From: Tannerella sp.
GTDB lineage: Bacteria; Bacteroidota; Bacteroidia; Bacteroidales; Tannerellaceae
DNA: 50,770 nt
Assembly (NCBI GenBank): GCA_031271805.1
Contig: JAISUX010000006.1
Coordinates: forward strand, 1 to 50,770
Direction: 5' to 3'
Below the pieces are notes generated by a model. It searched no databases. It saw only the letters and a list, made by a program, of their open reading frames with translations, and was not told where the DNA came from. A program made the position numbers and the translations under genes. This document shows positions 15,578 through 24,186 of the stretch, one piece after another (within the stretch, counting starts at the first letter, position 1; every line of letters begins with the position of its first letter).

Positions 15578-17098
15578 TTATTCCCATTCAATCGTCGAAG
15601 GCGGCTTTGAGCTGATATCGTAAACTACGCGGTTAACGCCCTTGACCTTGTTTATTATCTCGTTCGACACTTTCGAGAGGAAGTCGTAGGGCAGTTGCGC
15701 CCAGTCGGCTGTCATAGCATCGGTCGAAGTCACGGCTCGAAGCACAACGGTGTTCTCGTATGTGCGCTCATCGCCCATCACGCCAACCGAGCGGATAGGC
15801 AGAAGTATCGTGCAGGCTTGCCATACCTTGTCATATAGCCCCCATTCATGCATCAGCGTGATATAGATATCGTCTGCATCCTGCAGTACGCGCACTTTTT
15901 CCGGGGTTATGTCGCCGAGTATCCTTATTCCGAGGCCTGGACCGGGGAAAGGATGGCGGGCGATAAGGTTGACGGGCATCCCAAGTTCTTGTCCCACGCG
16001 GCGCACCTCGTCCTTGAACAACAGGCGCAGCGGCTCGACCAATTTCAGATTCATCTTGGCCGGCAAACCGCCTACATTGTGGTGACTCTTGATAACCATT
16101 CCCGTTATTGACAGCGATTCGATGACATCGGGATAAATCGTCCCCTGTCCGAGCCACTTGATATCCTTCAGTTTATGAGCTTCTTCGTCGAAAACGTCGA
16201 TAAAACCTTTGCCGATGATTTTACGCTTTTGTTCGGGATCGGTCACGCCGGCGAGTTCGCGGTAAAATTTCTCGTGAGCCTTCACGCCGACAACGTTTAA
16301 GCCCATGTTTTCGTAGGCTTTCATGACCTTTTCAAACTCATTCTTGCGTAAAAGACCATGGTCAACGAAGATGCAGGTCAGATTCTTGCCGATAGCTTTG
16401 TTGAGCAGAACGGCCGTCACCGACGAATCGACTCCACCCGACAGGGCGAGTATGACCTTGTCGTCGCCAAGCTTTTCTTTCAACTCCATGACGGTCGTTT
16501 CGATGAACGACGCCGACGTCCAGTCTTTTGCGCATCCGCAGATATTCAGGAAGTTATCTAATATCTTCATTCCCTGTTCGGTATGAAATACTTCGGGATG
16601 GAACTGTACGCCCCATGTAGGCTCTCCGGAAATCTTGAAAGCGGCGGCCGGGACATCGGCAGTACTTGCGATTATCCGGAAATCGGCAGGCAGCTTTGTT
16701 ATCGTATCGCCGTGCGACATCCATACCTGCGTCCCCTCGCGTACATTTATAAATAGAGGATTTGAATCGTCGATTTTCGACAGGCGCGCCCGTCCGTACT
16801 CGCGCATGCCGACGGATTCTACTGTGCCGCCCGACGAATAAGCAAGGAATTGTGCGCCGTAGCATATCCCCAATAACGGATATTTATTGCGTATCCCCGA
16901 CAAATCCGCCTTGAAAGCATCGCGGTCGTTGACCGAAAAAGGACTGCCGGATAGAATCACACCTTTGACCGTCGCGTCGTCAACCGGAAATTTGTTGTAA
17001 GGCAAAATCTCGCAATAAGTATTTAACTCTCTGATTCTGCGAGCAATAAGTTGCGTCGTCTGCGAACCGAAATCAAGAATAATAATCTTTTGCTTCAT
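15578..17098 (-). CDS. guaA: GMP synthase (glutamine-hydrolysing)
   Basis: This 506-residue enzyme turns XMP into GMP with ATP and glutamine ammonia. The class I amidotransferase domain has the catalytic Cys79 in GICYGAQ and the His167-Glu169 pair in QFHPEV. The ATP-pyrophosphatase domain has the PP-loop LSGGVDSS at about 219-226. The C-terminal dimer domain ends with the conserved [10 protein letters not shown]. Length is normal. The gene is monocistronic by context: it has its own -7 element, and rpsF has its own promoter just downstream. Confidence 0.98.
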   Translation of the reverse strand: MKQKIIILDFGSQTTQLIARRIRELNTYCEILPYNKFPVDDATVKGVILSGSPFSVNDRDAFKADLSGIRNKYPLLGICYGAQFLAYSSGGTVESVGMREYGRARLSKIDDSNPLFINVREGTQVWMSHGDTITKLPADFRIIASTADVPAAAFKISGEPTWGVQFHPEVFHTEQGMKILDNFLNICGCAKDWTSASFIETTVMELKEKLGDDKVILALSGGVDSSVTAVLLNKAIGKNLTCIFVDHGLLRKNEFEKVMKAYENMGLNVVGVKAHEKFYRELAGVTDPEQKRKIIGKGFIDVFDEEAHKLKDIKWLGQGTIYPDVIESLSITGMVIKSHHNVGGLPAKMNLKLVEPLRLLFKDEVRRVGQELGMPVNLIARHPFPGPGLGIRILGDITPEKVRVLQDADDIYITLMHEWGLYDKVWQACTILLPIRSVGVMGDERTYENTVVLRAVTSTDAMTADWAQLPYDFLSKVSNEIINKVKGVNRVVYDISSKPPSTIEWE

Positions 17099-17120
17099 AA
17101 AAATGAATTTAAATAAAGTG

Positions 17121-17128
17121 CAAAGTTA
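17121..17128 (-). promoter_or_regulatory. -7 element of guaA
   Basis: TAACTTTG on the minus strand, 22 nt before the start codon. No TTG at the usual distance. It lies 10 bp from the -33 element of the divergent promoter. Confidence 0.5.
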
Positions 17129-17138
17129 TGAAAAATTT

Positions 17139-17168
17139 TTGTATTTATGTCACTTTGCATTATCTTTG
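17139..17168 (+). promoter_or_regulatory. Promoter of the coiled-coil gene
   Basis: TTG (17139-17141), a 19-nt spacer and TATCTTTG (17161-17168) match the consensus. It is back to back with the guaA promoter. Confidence 0.75.
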
Positions 17169-17213
17169 TGGCGTGTTAGACATTAGATTTTTGATTTTCA
17201 GTGCTATTTATTT

Positions 17214-18107
17214 ATGGATGAAGAAGAAAGAGAAGTTAATCGAAAAGTGTGGTGGATAATGGGTATTATCCTCTTACTGCTGATTGTCGGAGTCGGTGGC
17301 TATTATATTATGCAACAAAACAAGCAAATCGAAGAGATGTCGGAGATGTTCGCCCTTGAGAAAGAAAGCCTTACGGACGAATACGAAGAACTGTCGCTTC
17401 AATACGAAGGATATAAATTCAGCATCGGCAATGACTCGCTGATAGCGTTGCTGACGACCGAACAGGCTAAAGTCCAACGGCTACAGGAGGAGTTGAGGAC
17501 GGTTAAATCGACTAATGTACGTCGTATAAACGAATTGAAGAAAGAACTTGAGACGTTGCGCAAGATAATGCGTAACTATGTCATTCAGATTGATTCTCTT
17601 AATGCTGAAAATGAGCAACTTAAGACCGCCAACAAACAGGTTACGCAGAAATATCAGCAGGCAGCCTCTACTGCAGCCAGACTGTCGAAGGAAAAAGATC
17701 AGTTGACCGAGCGCGTGCAGATGGCATCGCGGCTTGATGCGGTCAATATCCAAACCTCACTTTTGACTTCCAAAGGCAAAGCGACAAAGGCCATAAAGAA
17801 GGCTTCGCAACTGATGCTTTCGTTCATAATATCAAAAAATATTACGGCTCCCGTCGGTGCACATACGGTTTATGTCCGCCTGATGAAGCCCGACGACGAT
17901 ATTTTGACCAAGCCCAATTCAGGAACATTTCCTTTCGAGAACAGGAATATTGCATATTCTATGAAACGGGATATCGAATATGAGGGCGAAGAATTAGCTG
18001 TTGTAATGTATTGGAACATAGAGGAATACCTTTCGCCGGGGACTTACAGGGCGGATATTTTTGCCGCCGGAAATCTTATCGGGCGCAAGTCATTCGCTTT
18101 GGAATGA
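17214..18107 (+). CDS. Membrane-anchored coiled-coil protein, unknown function
   Basis: This 297-residue protein has a short cytoplasmic charged N-terminus (MDEEEREVNRK), one membrane helix (residues about 13-33), then a long coiled coil (about 35-175, with leucine-spaced charged runs such as INELKKELETLRKIM) and a C-terminal beta-rich domain of about 100 residues (VYVRLMKPDDDIL, then WNIEEYLSPGTYRADIFA). The layout suggests a periplasmic rod with a terminal domain. I do not recognise a named family. It has its own promoter and stands divergent to guaA. Confidence 0.85.
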   Translation: MDEEEREVNRKVWWIMGIILLLLIVGVGGYYIMQQNKQIEEMSEMFALEKESLTDEYEELSLQYEGYKFSIGNDSLIALLTTEQAKVQRLQEELRTVKSTNVRRINELKKELETLRKIMRNYVIQIDSLNAENEQLKTANKQVTQKYQQAASTAARLSKEKDQLTERVQMASRLDAVNIQTSLLTSKGKATKAIKKASQLMLSFIISKNITAPVGAHTVYVRLMKPDDDILTKPNSGTFPFENRNIAYSMKRDIEYEGEELAVVMYWNIEEYLSPGTYRADIFAAGNLIGRKSFALE

Positions 18108-18152
18108 AAAATTTTTTGATGTTTCCCGATACGACTTGTCGAAAGTTTTTCA

Positions 18153-18160
18153 TATCTTTG
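18153..18160 (+). promoter_or_regulatory. -7 element of the TIM-barrel gene
   Basis: TATCTTTG, 41 nt before the start at 18202. The nearest TTG is only 14 nt upstream, so the -33 element is poor. Confidence 0.5.
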
Positions 18161-18201
18161 TGCGTTTTTGAGGATATACTTACATTAATAATATAGTTAA
18201 T

Positions 18202-19077
18202 ATGAAAAGCAGACGTGATTTTATCAAGCAGGCGTCGTTATTGATCGCCGGAGGCGTAGTGGCGCCTCAACTAATTTCTTCTTGCGGTGGCGGTAAGCCG
18301 TCGAAAGCGCTCGGTCTTCAACTGTATTCGCTCCGCGATATGGTTAAGGAAGAAGGCATACAGAAAGTTCTCGAGACGGTGGCTCCAATGGGATACAAAT
18401 ACCTTGAGCCGGCCAGTTACAGCGACGGCAAACTCTATGGTTTGGCTCCCGCCGATCTTAAAAAGCGTTGCGACGATCTTGGGCTGAAACTTGTAAGTTC
18501 GCACTTGAGCCGCAATATCTCGGACGACCATGACGCCGATATGGCGTGGTGGAACCGTGCTGTTGACGCCCATAACGAGGCCGGCATGAAGTATATGATC
18601 ATGCCCTCGGCTCCTCTACGCGGCGAAGGGGCGACGATCGACAATATCAAGCGCTACGGCGACTATTTCAACGAGATTGGGCTTATTACGGCCGGTGCAA
18701 GCATAACTTTCGGCTATCATAACCACAACTTCGAGTTCGACAACAAGATCGAAGGCACTCCTGTTTACGATCTGTTGCTGCAGAGCACAAGTCCAAGCCA
18801 TGTAGTCTTCCAGTTGGATGTCTATTGGATTAAGATAGGCGGCTTTGAACCGGTCGATTACATGAAGAAGTATTCAAACCGTATCCGCGTGCTTCATATC
18901 AAGGACGAGACAGCTATCGGCGCTCAAAACACCGTTGATTATAAGGCTGTTTTTGATGAGGCCTACGCTATCGGAATCAAGGATTGGTTTGTTGAAGTCG
19001 AACGCTACGATACAACGCCGACCGAAGATATCCAAAAGAGCGCAGACTTTCTCAATGCCGCTCCGTATGTGAAGTAA
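18202..19077 (+). CDS. Exported sugar isomerase/epimerase-like TIM barrel
   Basis: This 291-residue protein of the xylose-isomerase-like (AP endonuclease 2) superfamily begins with a twin-arginine signal (KSRRDFIKQA) followed by SSCGGG, which may be lipidated, so it would act in the periplasm. The barrel shows likely metal ligands in the usual places: Glu in YKYLEPAS, His in SSHLS, His in GYHNHNFEF, Asp in FQLDVYW, His in VLHIKDE and Glu in FVEVERYD. Related Bacteroidota proteins act on keto-sugars and similar compounds. The substrate is not readable here. It converges on the GH20-like gene with only 5 nt between them. Confidence 0.85.
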   Translation: MKSRRDFIKQASLLIAGGVVAPQLISSCGGGKPSKALGLQLYSLRDMVKEEGIQKVLETVAPMGYKYLEPASYSDGKLYGLAPADLKKRCDDLGLKLVSSHLSRNISDDHDADMAWWNRAVDAHNEAGMKYMIMPSAPLRGEGATIDNIKRYGDYFNEIGLITAGASITFGYHNHNFEFDNKIEGTPVYDLLLQSTSPSHVVFQLDVYWIKIGGFEPVDYMKKYSNRIRVLHIKDETAIGAQNTVDYKAVFDEAYAIGIKDWFVEVERYDTTPTEDIQKSADFLNAAPYVK

Positions 19078-19082
19078 TACGG

Positions 19083-20186
19083 CTATAACTTTTTAAACTC
19101 TTCAATCAGTTTCTTCAGCGTGCGAGCGTCGGAGAGGGGTTGTGTATCCTGTTCCGGACTGTAATAATTCCGCAGGAAAGCATCGGTGCCCGACCAGACT
19201 GTTTCAATAATGCCCTGAAAACGGGCGGACATTTGTTCGGACGAATTTTTCCGGAGGCGCAGCATGTCGTTCAGTTGTTCGACGGCAACTTCCGGCCGGC
19301 GCCATGGGCATGTAGCTACGTCGAAACCCTTGGAGGCAAAGAGAACCGCCGTTTGGTCGGGGCGTTCATAGTGCCAGTCGCAGATGAAGACGTCCTTGGG
19401 TATCATGTCGATTGCGCGATGAGTATTGTTCATGCTCGCTTCCCACTCGCCCATACCTGTCGTTTTGCCGTCGATAAGGCGGTCGCCCCAGATCATCAGG
19501 CGCTTGCCGCTCTCGGCGAGATGATTATGTATTACCGTCACTTCACCCGCATATAGTTCCGCCTTGTCGCGTCCGCTGCAACGCGGACACTTCGGGTCGC
19601 CGATATAGAAAACCTCGTCCATCCCTGCATGGAACATGTTAGTCTCGAAAGCCTCGGTCAATTCATCAACTAAGGCGAAGACGATTTTATGTACGTCGGG
19701 ATGCAAAGGGCAATAACTCTTGCAGTAAAGGCCATCGGGATTAGGCCAGCCGGAATAATCCTCCGTTTTGACGTGCGGCGTCTCGTCGAACTCGGGATAG
19801 ACACGCAACAGGTTACCGGTGTTTTTAGCCCATGACTGATGCCCCAGCAAATTGATTTGAGGTACGGTTTTGATGCCGTGTCTGAGGCAAACATCGACAA
19901 TCTTTTTCACGTCGGCTTCCTTCAGCGGATTGGAATCGCGCAGTTCGGGATGACTTTTGTAGTCGTAGTTCCAATCGACTCTCAGGATAAGCATGTTGAA
20001 GTTTGCCGGCGCAAGTTCCTCGCCGATAAATTTCAGAAAGGTATCCAAACCCTTAACCGATGGAGCGGCAATAGCCAAGCCCCTTACAGGCAGGATGGAA
20101 TCCAAATATCGCTTATATTCCTGACCTCTAAGCATCGCCGTAATAGCGGCAAGCGCAATAATAAAAAATAATGTCCTGATTCTCAT
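19083..20186 (-). CDS. GH20-family hexosaminidase-like protein
   Basis: This 367-residue protein has a signal peptide (MRIRTLFFIIALAAITAMLRG) and a TIM barrel with the GH20 catalytic signature: HAGMDEVFYIG holds the Asp-Glu pair used in substrate-assisted cleavage of N-acetylhexosamines. Supporting strands are LILRVDWNY, KTVPQINLLGHQSW and IETVWSG. It is shorter than classic GH20 enzymes and lacks the N-terminal GH20b domain, so it is the bare catalytic barrel. It is the last gene of the minus-strand run, 17 nt after the second ThuA gene. Activity on beta-N-acetylhexosaminides is a family inference. Confidence 0.82.
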   Translation of the reverse strand: MRIRTLFFIIALAAITAMLRGQEYKRYLDSILPVRGLAIAAPSVKGLDTFLKFIGEELAPANFNMLILRVDWNYDYKSHPELRDSNPLKEADVKKIVDVCLRHGIKTVPQINLLGHQSWAKNTGNLLRVYPEFDETPHVKTEDYSGWPNPDGLYCKSYCPLHPDVHKIVFALVDELTEAFETNMFHAGMDEVFYIGDPKCPRCSGRDKAELYAGEVTVIHNHLAESGKRLMIWGDRLIDGKTTGMGEWEASMNNTHRAIDMIPKDVFICDWHYERPDQTAVLFASKGFDVATCPWRRPEVAVEQLNDMLRLRKNSSEQMSARFQGIIETVWSGTDAFLRNYYSPEQDTQPLSDARTLKKLIEEFKKL

Positions 20187-20203
20187 AATTCATAATTTAT
20201 ATT

Positions 20204-21013
20204 TCATTTCTCAAACGGATTACCCTTGGGACTTCGACTTATTACCCATCTAAAAGCATTGATAAACAGCAATTTCTGTGCTGCGTCGGTAAACTCGTCG
20301 TCGCCGTGACCCATGTTAAGGTAAATCATACGATAGTTTTTATTAGTCCAGACTATCGGGAAATCGCCGAAGTTCACGACATCCTTGATTCCGAGTGGAT
20401 AATTCTTTTCGGAAATCGAAACAAGCACCTCTACATCCTTGTTTGCACGCGGGCTTGGCTTCCATTGGTACCACTCGCTTTCGGGGACTATAAATTCGGC
20501 AGGCAGACTTTTCGTGACGTCGTGTATGGCGTCAACCTTGACCAACACCGGCTGCGGCGGCCAGTTATTGCAATAAAACACGCCACCGCCAAGGAATTTC
20601 ACAAACCACGGCCAGCCGGTATTTTTGTCGTTGTAAGCCGCCGCGTGGAATCCCATCCACCCGCCACCGTTTTCCATATATTTTTCAAACGCCTCACGCT
20701 CAGCCGATTCTGCGGGATGGCCGTTGAGCATGACTACTATATCGTATTCCTTTAATTTCTCGTATGTGTATCCTGTGAAATCACTTATAGTATCAAGAAA
20801 GAAACCTTTGCCGTAGTTCAACCGGCGGAAAAATTCGATTCCTTGCAGTGCGAACTCAACATGCGCCGTCTCAGCATGTCGTGTATAATAAACTAAGGCC
20901 TTGAAACGCGGTTCCTTGGCATAGTTGGCAGGATATATTTCCTGCGAGGTCTGGGCTTGCAATCCTGTAAAAGATATAAGGCTTATAATCAATAATGTGA
21001 TGCTATTTTTCAT
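20204..21013 (-). CDS. ThuA-domain protein, second of a tandem pair
   Basis: This 269-residue exported protein has a signal peptide (MKNSITLLIISLISFTGLQAQ) and a ThuA-like domain, a class-I-amidotransferase-like fold without the catalytic Cys. The run GGGWMGFHAAAYNDKNTGW and the strands PVLVKVDAIHDVTKSLP and PIVWTNKNYRMIYLNMGH are typical. The start chosen is the ATG at 21013, which overlaps the stop of the upstream paralogue as ATGA; a longer frame from 21028 would put five residues before the signal peptide. ThuA proteins are tied to disaccharide or keto-sugar use, but the reaction is not established. Confidence 0.85.
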   Translation of the reverse strand: MKNSITLLIISLISFTGLQAQTSQEIYPANYAKEPRFKALVYYTRHAETAHVEFALQGIEFFRRLNYGKGFFLDTISDFTGYTYEKLKEYDIVVMLNGHPAESAEREAFEKYMENGGGWMGFHAAAYNDKNTGWPWFVKFLGGGVFYCNNWPPQPVLVKVDAIHDVTKSLPAEFIVPESEWYQWKPSPRANKDVEVLVSISEKNYPLGIKDVVNFGDFPIVWTNKNYRMIYLNMGHGDDEFTDAAQKLLFINAFRWVISRSPKGNPFEK

Positions 21014-21786
21014 TGTTCTGTAGTCCATTTTATTGCGTTAGTAAACATTGTTGTGAATGCTTCTGAGTCAAATAATTTCCTGCTATGTCCTATTAGAAAA
21101 TAGACATTACGGGCTTTTTTGGCGGTGTTAGTCCAGATAACAGGATGGTCTCCCATCTTGATATCCGAATCAGGTCGATAAGTCGATTCATCGACCGTAG
21201 CAAGGACATCGACGTTCGCGCGCGGGCTTCGGTCGAATGTGTACCACTCGTCGTCAGCGATTACAAATGACGGAGCGACGTTTTTCATTACGGGATGTGT
21301 CTTAATCTCAACATTTACAGCGCCATCGGCGAGAGATGCAATATAGTTTTTGAACCTTATACCGCCCATGAAATCCGAAAACCACTGCCACATCGGATAG
21401 CCATCGAACTCACCGAGGAGCGTAGCGTGGTGAAAACCTATCCAACCTCCCAGACCTCGGTCGATGTATTCGACGAAAGATTCTTCCGCATCTTTTGTCC
21501 ATCCGTACGGCGGATAATCGAGTTGAATTATCGCATCGAAGCGAGCGAGAAAGTCTTTGTTGATTTTCGCCGTATTGTTGATTTCCGTTATTTCAAAATT
21601 CATTTTAGCCGACTGCTTGCCGATCCATTTCAAGCCGGCATCCGTAAATTCGCCATGTTGTCCGCCGCGTTCCGTTAGTACAAGTAGCTGCTTTTTACCT
21701 TGCCAGGGATGATTTGTTTGGCTTCTGACAGCGCTGCCTCCGGTAAAAACCAGAAAGGCGATAATAAGTAATGTGATTTTTTTCAT
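21010..21786 (-). CDS. ThuA-domain protein, first of a tandem pair
   Basis: This 258-residue protein has a signal peptide (MKKITLLIIAFLVFTGGSA) and a ThuA-like domain with GGWIGFHHATLLGEFDG, VNVEIKTHPVMKNVAP and HPVIWTNTAKKARNVYFLIGHS. It is a paralogue of the next gene: the GxWxGFHxA and HPVxxxxxPxFxxxDEWY landmarks align. The pair probably arose by duplication and is translationally coupled. It lies 9 nt after the GH127 gene, so it belongs to the same transcript and probably acts on sugars freed in the periplasm. Function is inferred from context. Confidence 0.85.
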   Translation of the reverse strand: MKKITLLIIAFLVFTGGSAVRSQTNHPWQGKKQLLVLTERGGQHGEFTDAGLKWIGKQSAKMNFEITEINNTAKINKDFLARFDAIIQLDYPPYGWTKDAEESFVEYIDRGLGGWIGFHHATLLGEFDGYPMWQWFSDFMGGIRFKNYIASLADGAVNVEIKTHPVMKNVAPSFVIADDEWYTFDRSPRANVDVLATVDESTYRPDSDIKMGDHPVIWTNTAKKARNVYFLIGHSRKLFDSEAFTTMFTNAIKWTTEQ

Positions 21787-21795
21787 GGCTATTTC

Positions 21796-23739
21796 CTACG
21801 GATTTATCCAGACTTTCATGCGTCCTTCGCCACGGTTCGACCATGTGTAGTATGGAATAAATGTCCATTTGCGGCGGTCGTTCGAGGCAATTATCTCATT
21901 GATGCCACCAAGTTTTCCGGTGTTGAAACCGACCTGAAAATCGGTCGCATCAAAGGCTTGGTCGAATACCTCCGGATTGTCGATTTCCTCTATGCAATAG
22001 ACGAAGGGGCCGTATTCAAGGGCGATTTTGCCTTTGTCGTCCTCGATTTTCGGATTAGCGGCAATCTTGCGGACAGCCATATTCAAGTCGAGTTTGACGT
22101 TGTCGCCTTCATGCCATTCGCGGTTGATCTCTATATAGCCATTATTTTCCTGATAATCAGCGTTATTTCCATTCAAAATAACCTTGAAAGGGCTTGTAAT
22201 GCCGTTTTCGTACCGATATAATTCGGAAGGGAAACGATTCGTCGCCCAATCGGGGATTCGGATTTTCAACGCAAATGTAGAGGCGTGACTCTTGATGTCA
22301 ATCTCGACCTTTCCGTTAAGCGGATAATCCGTTGACACGGATATCTCCACATCAGTCTTTCCGACCCTCACTTTTGCATTGTTGGAAATAAACATATTGA
22401 TGAAAATTCCCTGATTATCAACATCATATATCAATTCCGGAATTGAGGGGATGAAACGTATCAGATTCGTTGGGCAACATGAGCACTCGAACCAGCCTGC
22501 GCGTGTCAGATGTCCTTGGTTAAACTTGTATATGCCGTCGGATTCGAGCGGGTTAGGATAGAAAAAACATGTGCCGTCTAACGAGATACCCGCAAGGACG
22601 CCGTTGTAGAGCATACGTTCCAATATGTTGTAGAAATCCGCTTCTCCGAACAGGCGGAACATGCGGTCAGCCCACATTACTCCGCCGATGGCGGCGCAAG
22701 TCTCGTTATAGGCGGTCAGATTAGGCAGTTCGTAGTTGTCGCCGAATGCTTCACCGTTATGGCGTGCACCGATACCGCCGGTGACGTACATCTTGCGGTC
22801 AACCATATTGTCCCAAAGCCTCAATGCTGTTACCTTGTAAAGCGAATCGCCGAAAATCGCCGCAATATCGGTCAGGCCGGCGTAATAATAGGTTGCGCGG
22901 ACGGCATGACCTACTACTTCGTCCTGTTCGAGGATGGGTTTGTGGTCTTGCCAATAATCGCCTCGCGGCTTGCGATGCGTGCTGTCGCCGCGCAGGTCGA
23001 TAAATTTCTTAGCCAAGTTGAGGTAATCATTTTTCTTCGTTATCTGGTAGAGTTTTATCAGTCCCGTCTCGACTATTTGGTGTCCGGGGATGTCATAGTT
23101 GTCGGATGCTCCGAAAACTCGAACCAGCAAATCGGCGTTCTTGAGCGCTATGTCGAGGAAATTGCGCTTTCCCGTCGCGTAATAGTGAGCCGCCGCAGCC
23201 TCGTAGAGGTGTCCGGCGTTGTACAGTTCATGGCTGCCGCCAAGATTATCCCAGCGTTTGGCGCATCTGCCGTCTTTGCCGAGGCTATGCACCCACTCCG
23301 CAGGCGGGTTTGTGGGGTCAATAGTGCGCCAAGTCGTCAGATAGCCGTCCGGTTCCTGTCCCCTCGCGACGATTGCGATGTAGCGGTCTAAGTCGGCTTC
23401 GAGTTTCGGATTAGGCGCGCTGACAAGTGAAAGCGACGCCCCTTCAATGATTTTATAGACGTCCGTATCGTCGAAAGGCATCTTGCCGCGCACTTTTCCG
23501 GCGCCGCCCTTCATCACGGCCTCGGCAGTAATAAAGTTCTCGAACCTGCCCTCCGCCTCGCATCTCTCAAAAGCGACGGGAATGGTAACATCCTGAATCT
23601 GACGTATTTTAGGGCGCCAAAAATTATCCGTCAGTTTAATATCCCGCAGGTCAATCTTTTCAATAGGATAATCATTTTCCTTAGTCGAATGACAAGCGAC
23701 AAGCGCAATTAGCGCTAAAACAGAGGCAATTCTATTCAT
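21796..23739 (-). CDS. GH127 beta-L-arabinofuranosidase-like lipoprotein
   Basis: This 647-residue protein matches the GH127 (DUF1680) family: KLTDNFWRPKI at the start, an alpha/alpha barrel with GHQIVETGLIKLY and ETCAAIGGVMWADRMF, and the zinc/catalytic cluster Glu418, Cys419, Cys421 and Cys422 in FECSCCPTN. In characterised members a zinc-bound cysteine in this cluster is the nucleophile, and they remove beta-L-arabinofuranose. The signal ends in VACHSTK, so it is probably a lipoprotein. It overlaps rpiB by 8 nt and lies in the arabinose region, which fits the call. Exact linkage specificity is not proven. Confidence 0.9.
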   Translation of the reverse strand: MNRIASVLALIALVACHSTKENDYPIEKIDLRDIKLTDNFWRPKIRQIQDVTIPVAFERCEAEGRFENFITAEAVMKGGAGKVRGKMPFDDTDVYKIIEGASLSLVSAPNPKLEADLDRYIAIVARGQEPDGYLTTWRTIDPTNPPAEWVHSLGKDGRCAKRWDNLGGSHELYNAGHLYEAAAAHYYATGKRNFLDIALKNADLLVRVFGASDNYDIPGHQIVETGLIKLYQITKKNDYLNLAKKFIDLRGDSTHRKPRGDYWQDHKPILEQDEVVGHAVRATYYYAGLTDIAAIFGDSLYKVTALRLWDNMVDRKMYVTGGIGARHNGEAFGDNYELPNLTAYNETCAAIGGVMWADRMFRLFGEADFYNILERMLYNGVLAGISLDGTCFFYPNPLESDGIYKFNQGHLTRAGWFECSCCPTNLIRFIPSIPELIYDVDNQGIFINMFISNNAKVRVGKTDVEISVSTDYPLNGKVEIDIKSHASTFALKIRIPDWATNRFPSELYRYENGITSPFKVILNGNNADYQENNGYIEINREWHEGDNVKLDLNMAVRKIAANPKIEDDKGKIALEYGPFVYCIEEIDNPEVFDQAFDATDFQVGFNTGKLGGINEIIASNDRRKWTFIPYYTWSNRGEGRMKVWINP

Positions 23740-24184
23740 GACCTTCCAATATTCCGTCGATTCTTACTTGATGTCGTCCGCCTTCAAAGGGGGTATCGAG
23801 GTAGGCGGCGACTATGGGGAGCAGGGATTCTTGAGGGATGAAACGCGCCGGAATAACGAGGACATTGGCTTTGTTGTGAGCGCTGACTAAGGCGGCTATT
23901 TCGGGCGACCATGCGAGGCCGGCGCGGATGGCGGGGTATTTGTTGAGGGTTATAGCCATTCCGTTGCCGGTGCCGCACAAGGCAATGCCCATATCCAACT
24001 TTCTGTCGGACAGGGCTTTGCCTAATTTATGCGCGAAATCAGGATAGTTGCAATTATCCGTTGAGTAGGCGCCGAAATCCTCGTATGTGAGGCCGCGCGA
24101 CTCAAGGTAGCGCTTTATTTCGTCCTTGTATTCGACGCCCGTGTGGTCGCTTGCCAAACCGATTGTCGTATTCGCGAAGTTCAT
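23732..24184 (-). CDS. rpiB: Ribose-5-phosphate isomerase B
   Basis: This 150-residue enzyme interconverts ribose 5-phosphate and ribulose 5-phosphate. RpiB landmarks are IGLASDHTGVEYKDEI at the N-terminus, the active-site Cys in GIALCGTGNGMAI, and the SAHNKANVLVIPARF segment. Length is normal. It lies 2 nt after transketolase and overlaps GH127 by 8 nt, so the three are co-transcribed. A pentose phosphate step inside an arabinose region fits the entry of arabinose carbon. Confidence 0.96.
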   Translation of the reverse strand: MNFANTTIGLASDHTGVEYKDEIKRYLESRGLTYEDFGAYSTDNCNYPDFAHKLGKALSDRKLDMGIALCGTGNGMAITLNKYPAIRAGLAWSPEIAALVSAHNKANVLVIPARFIPQESLLPIVAAYLDTPFEGGRHQVRIDGILEGHE

Positions 24185-24186
24185 GT

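Noticed and set aside
17177-17210. Fifth heptamer array before the coiled-coil gene
   Set aside because: Only two or three degenerate units (ATTAGATTTTTGATTTTC) and no match to the shared 20 bases.
22759-23391. 210-residue ORF antisense to GH127
   Set aside because: Shadow frame with no start context or motif.
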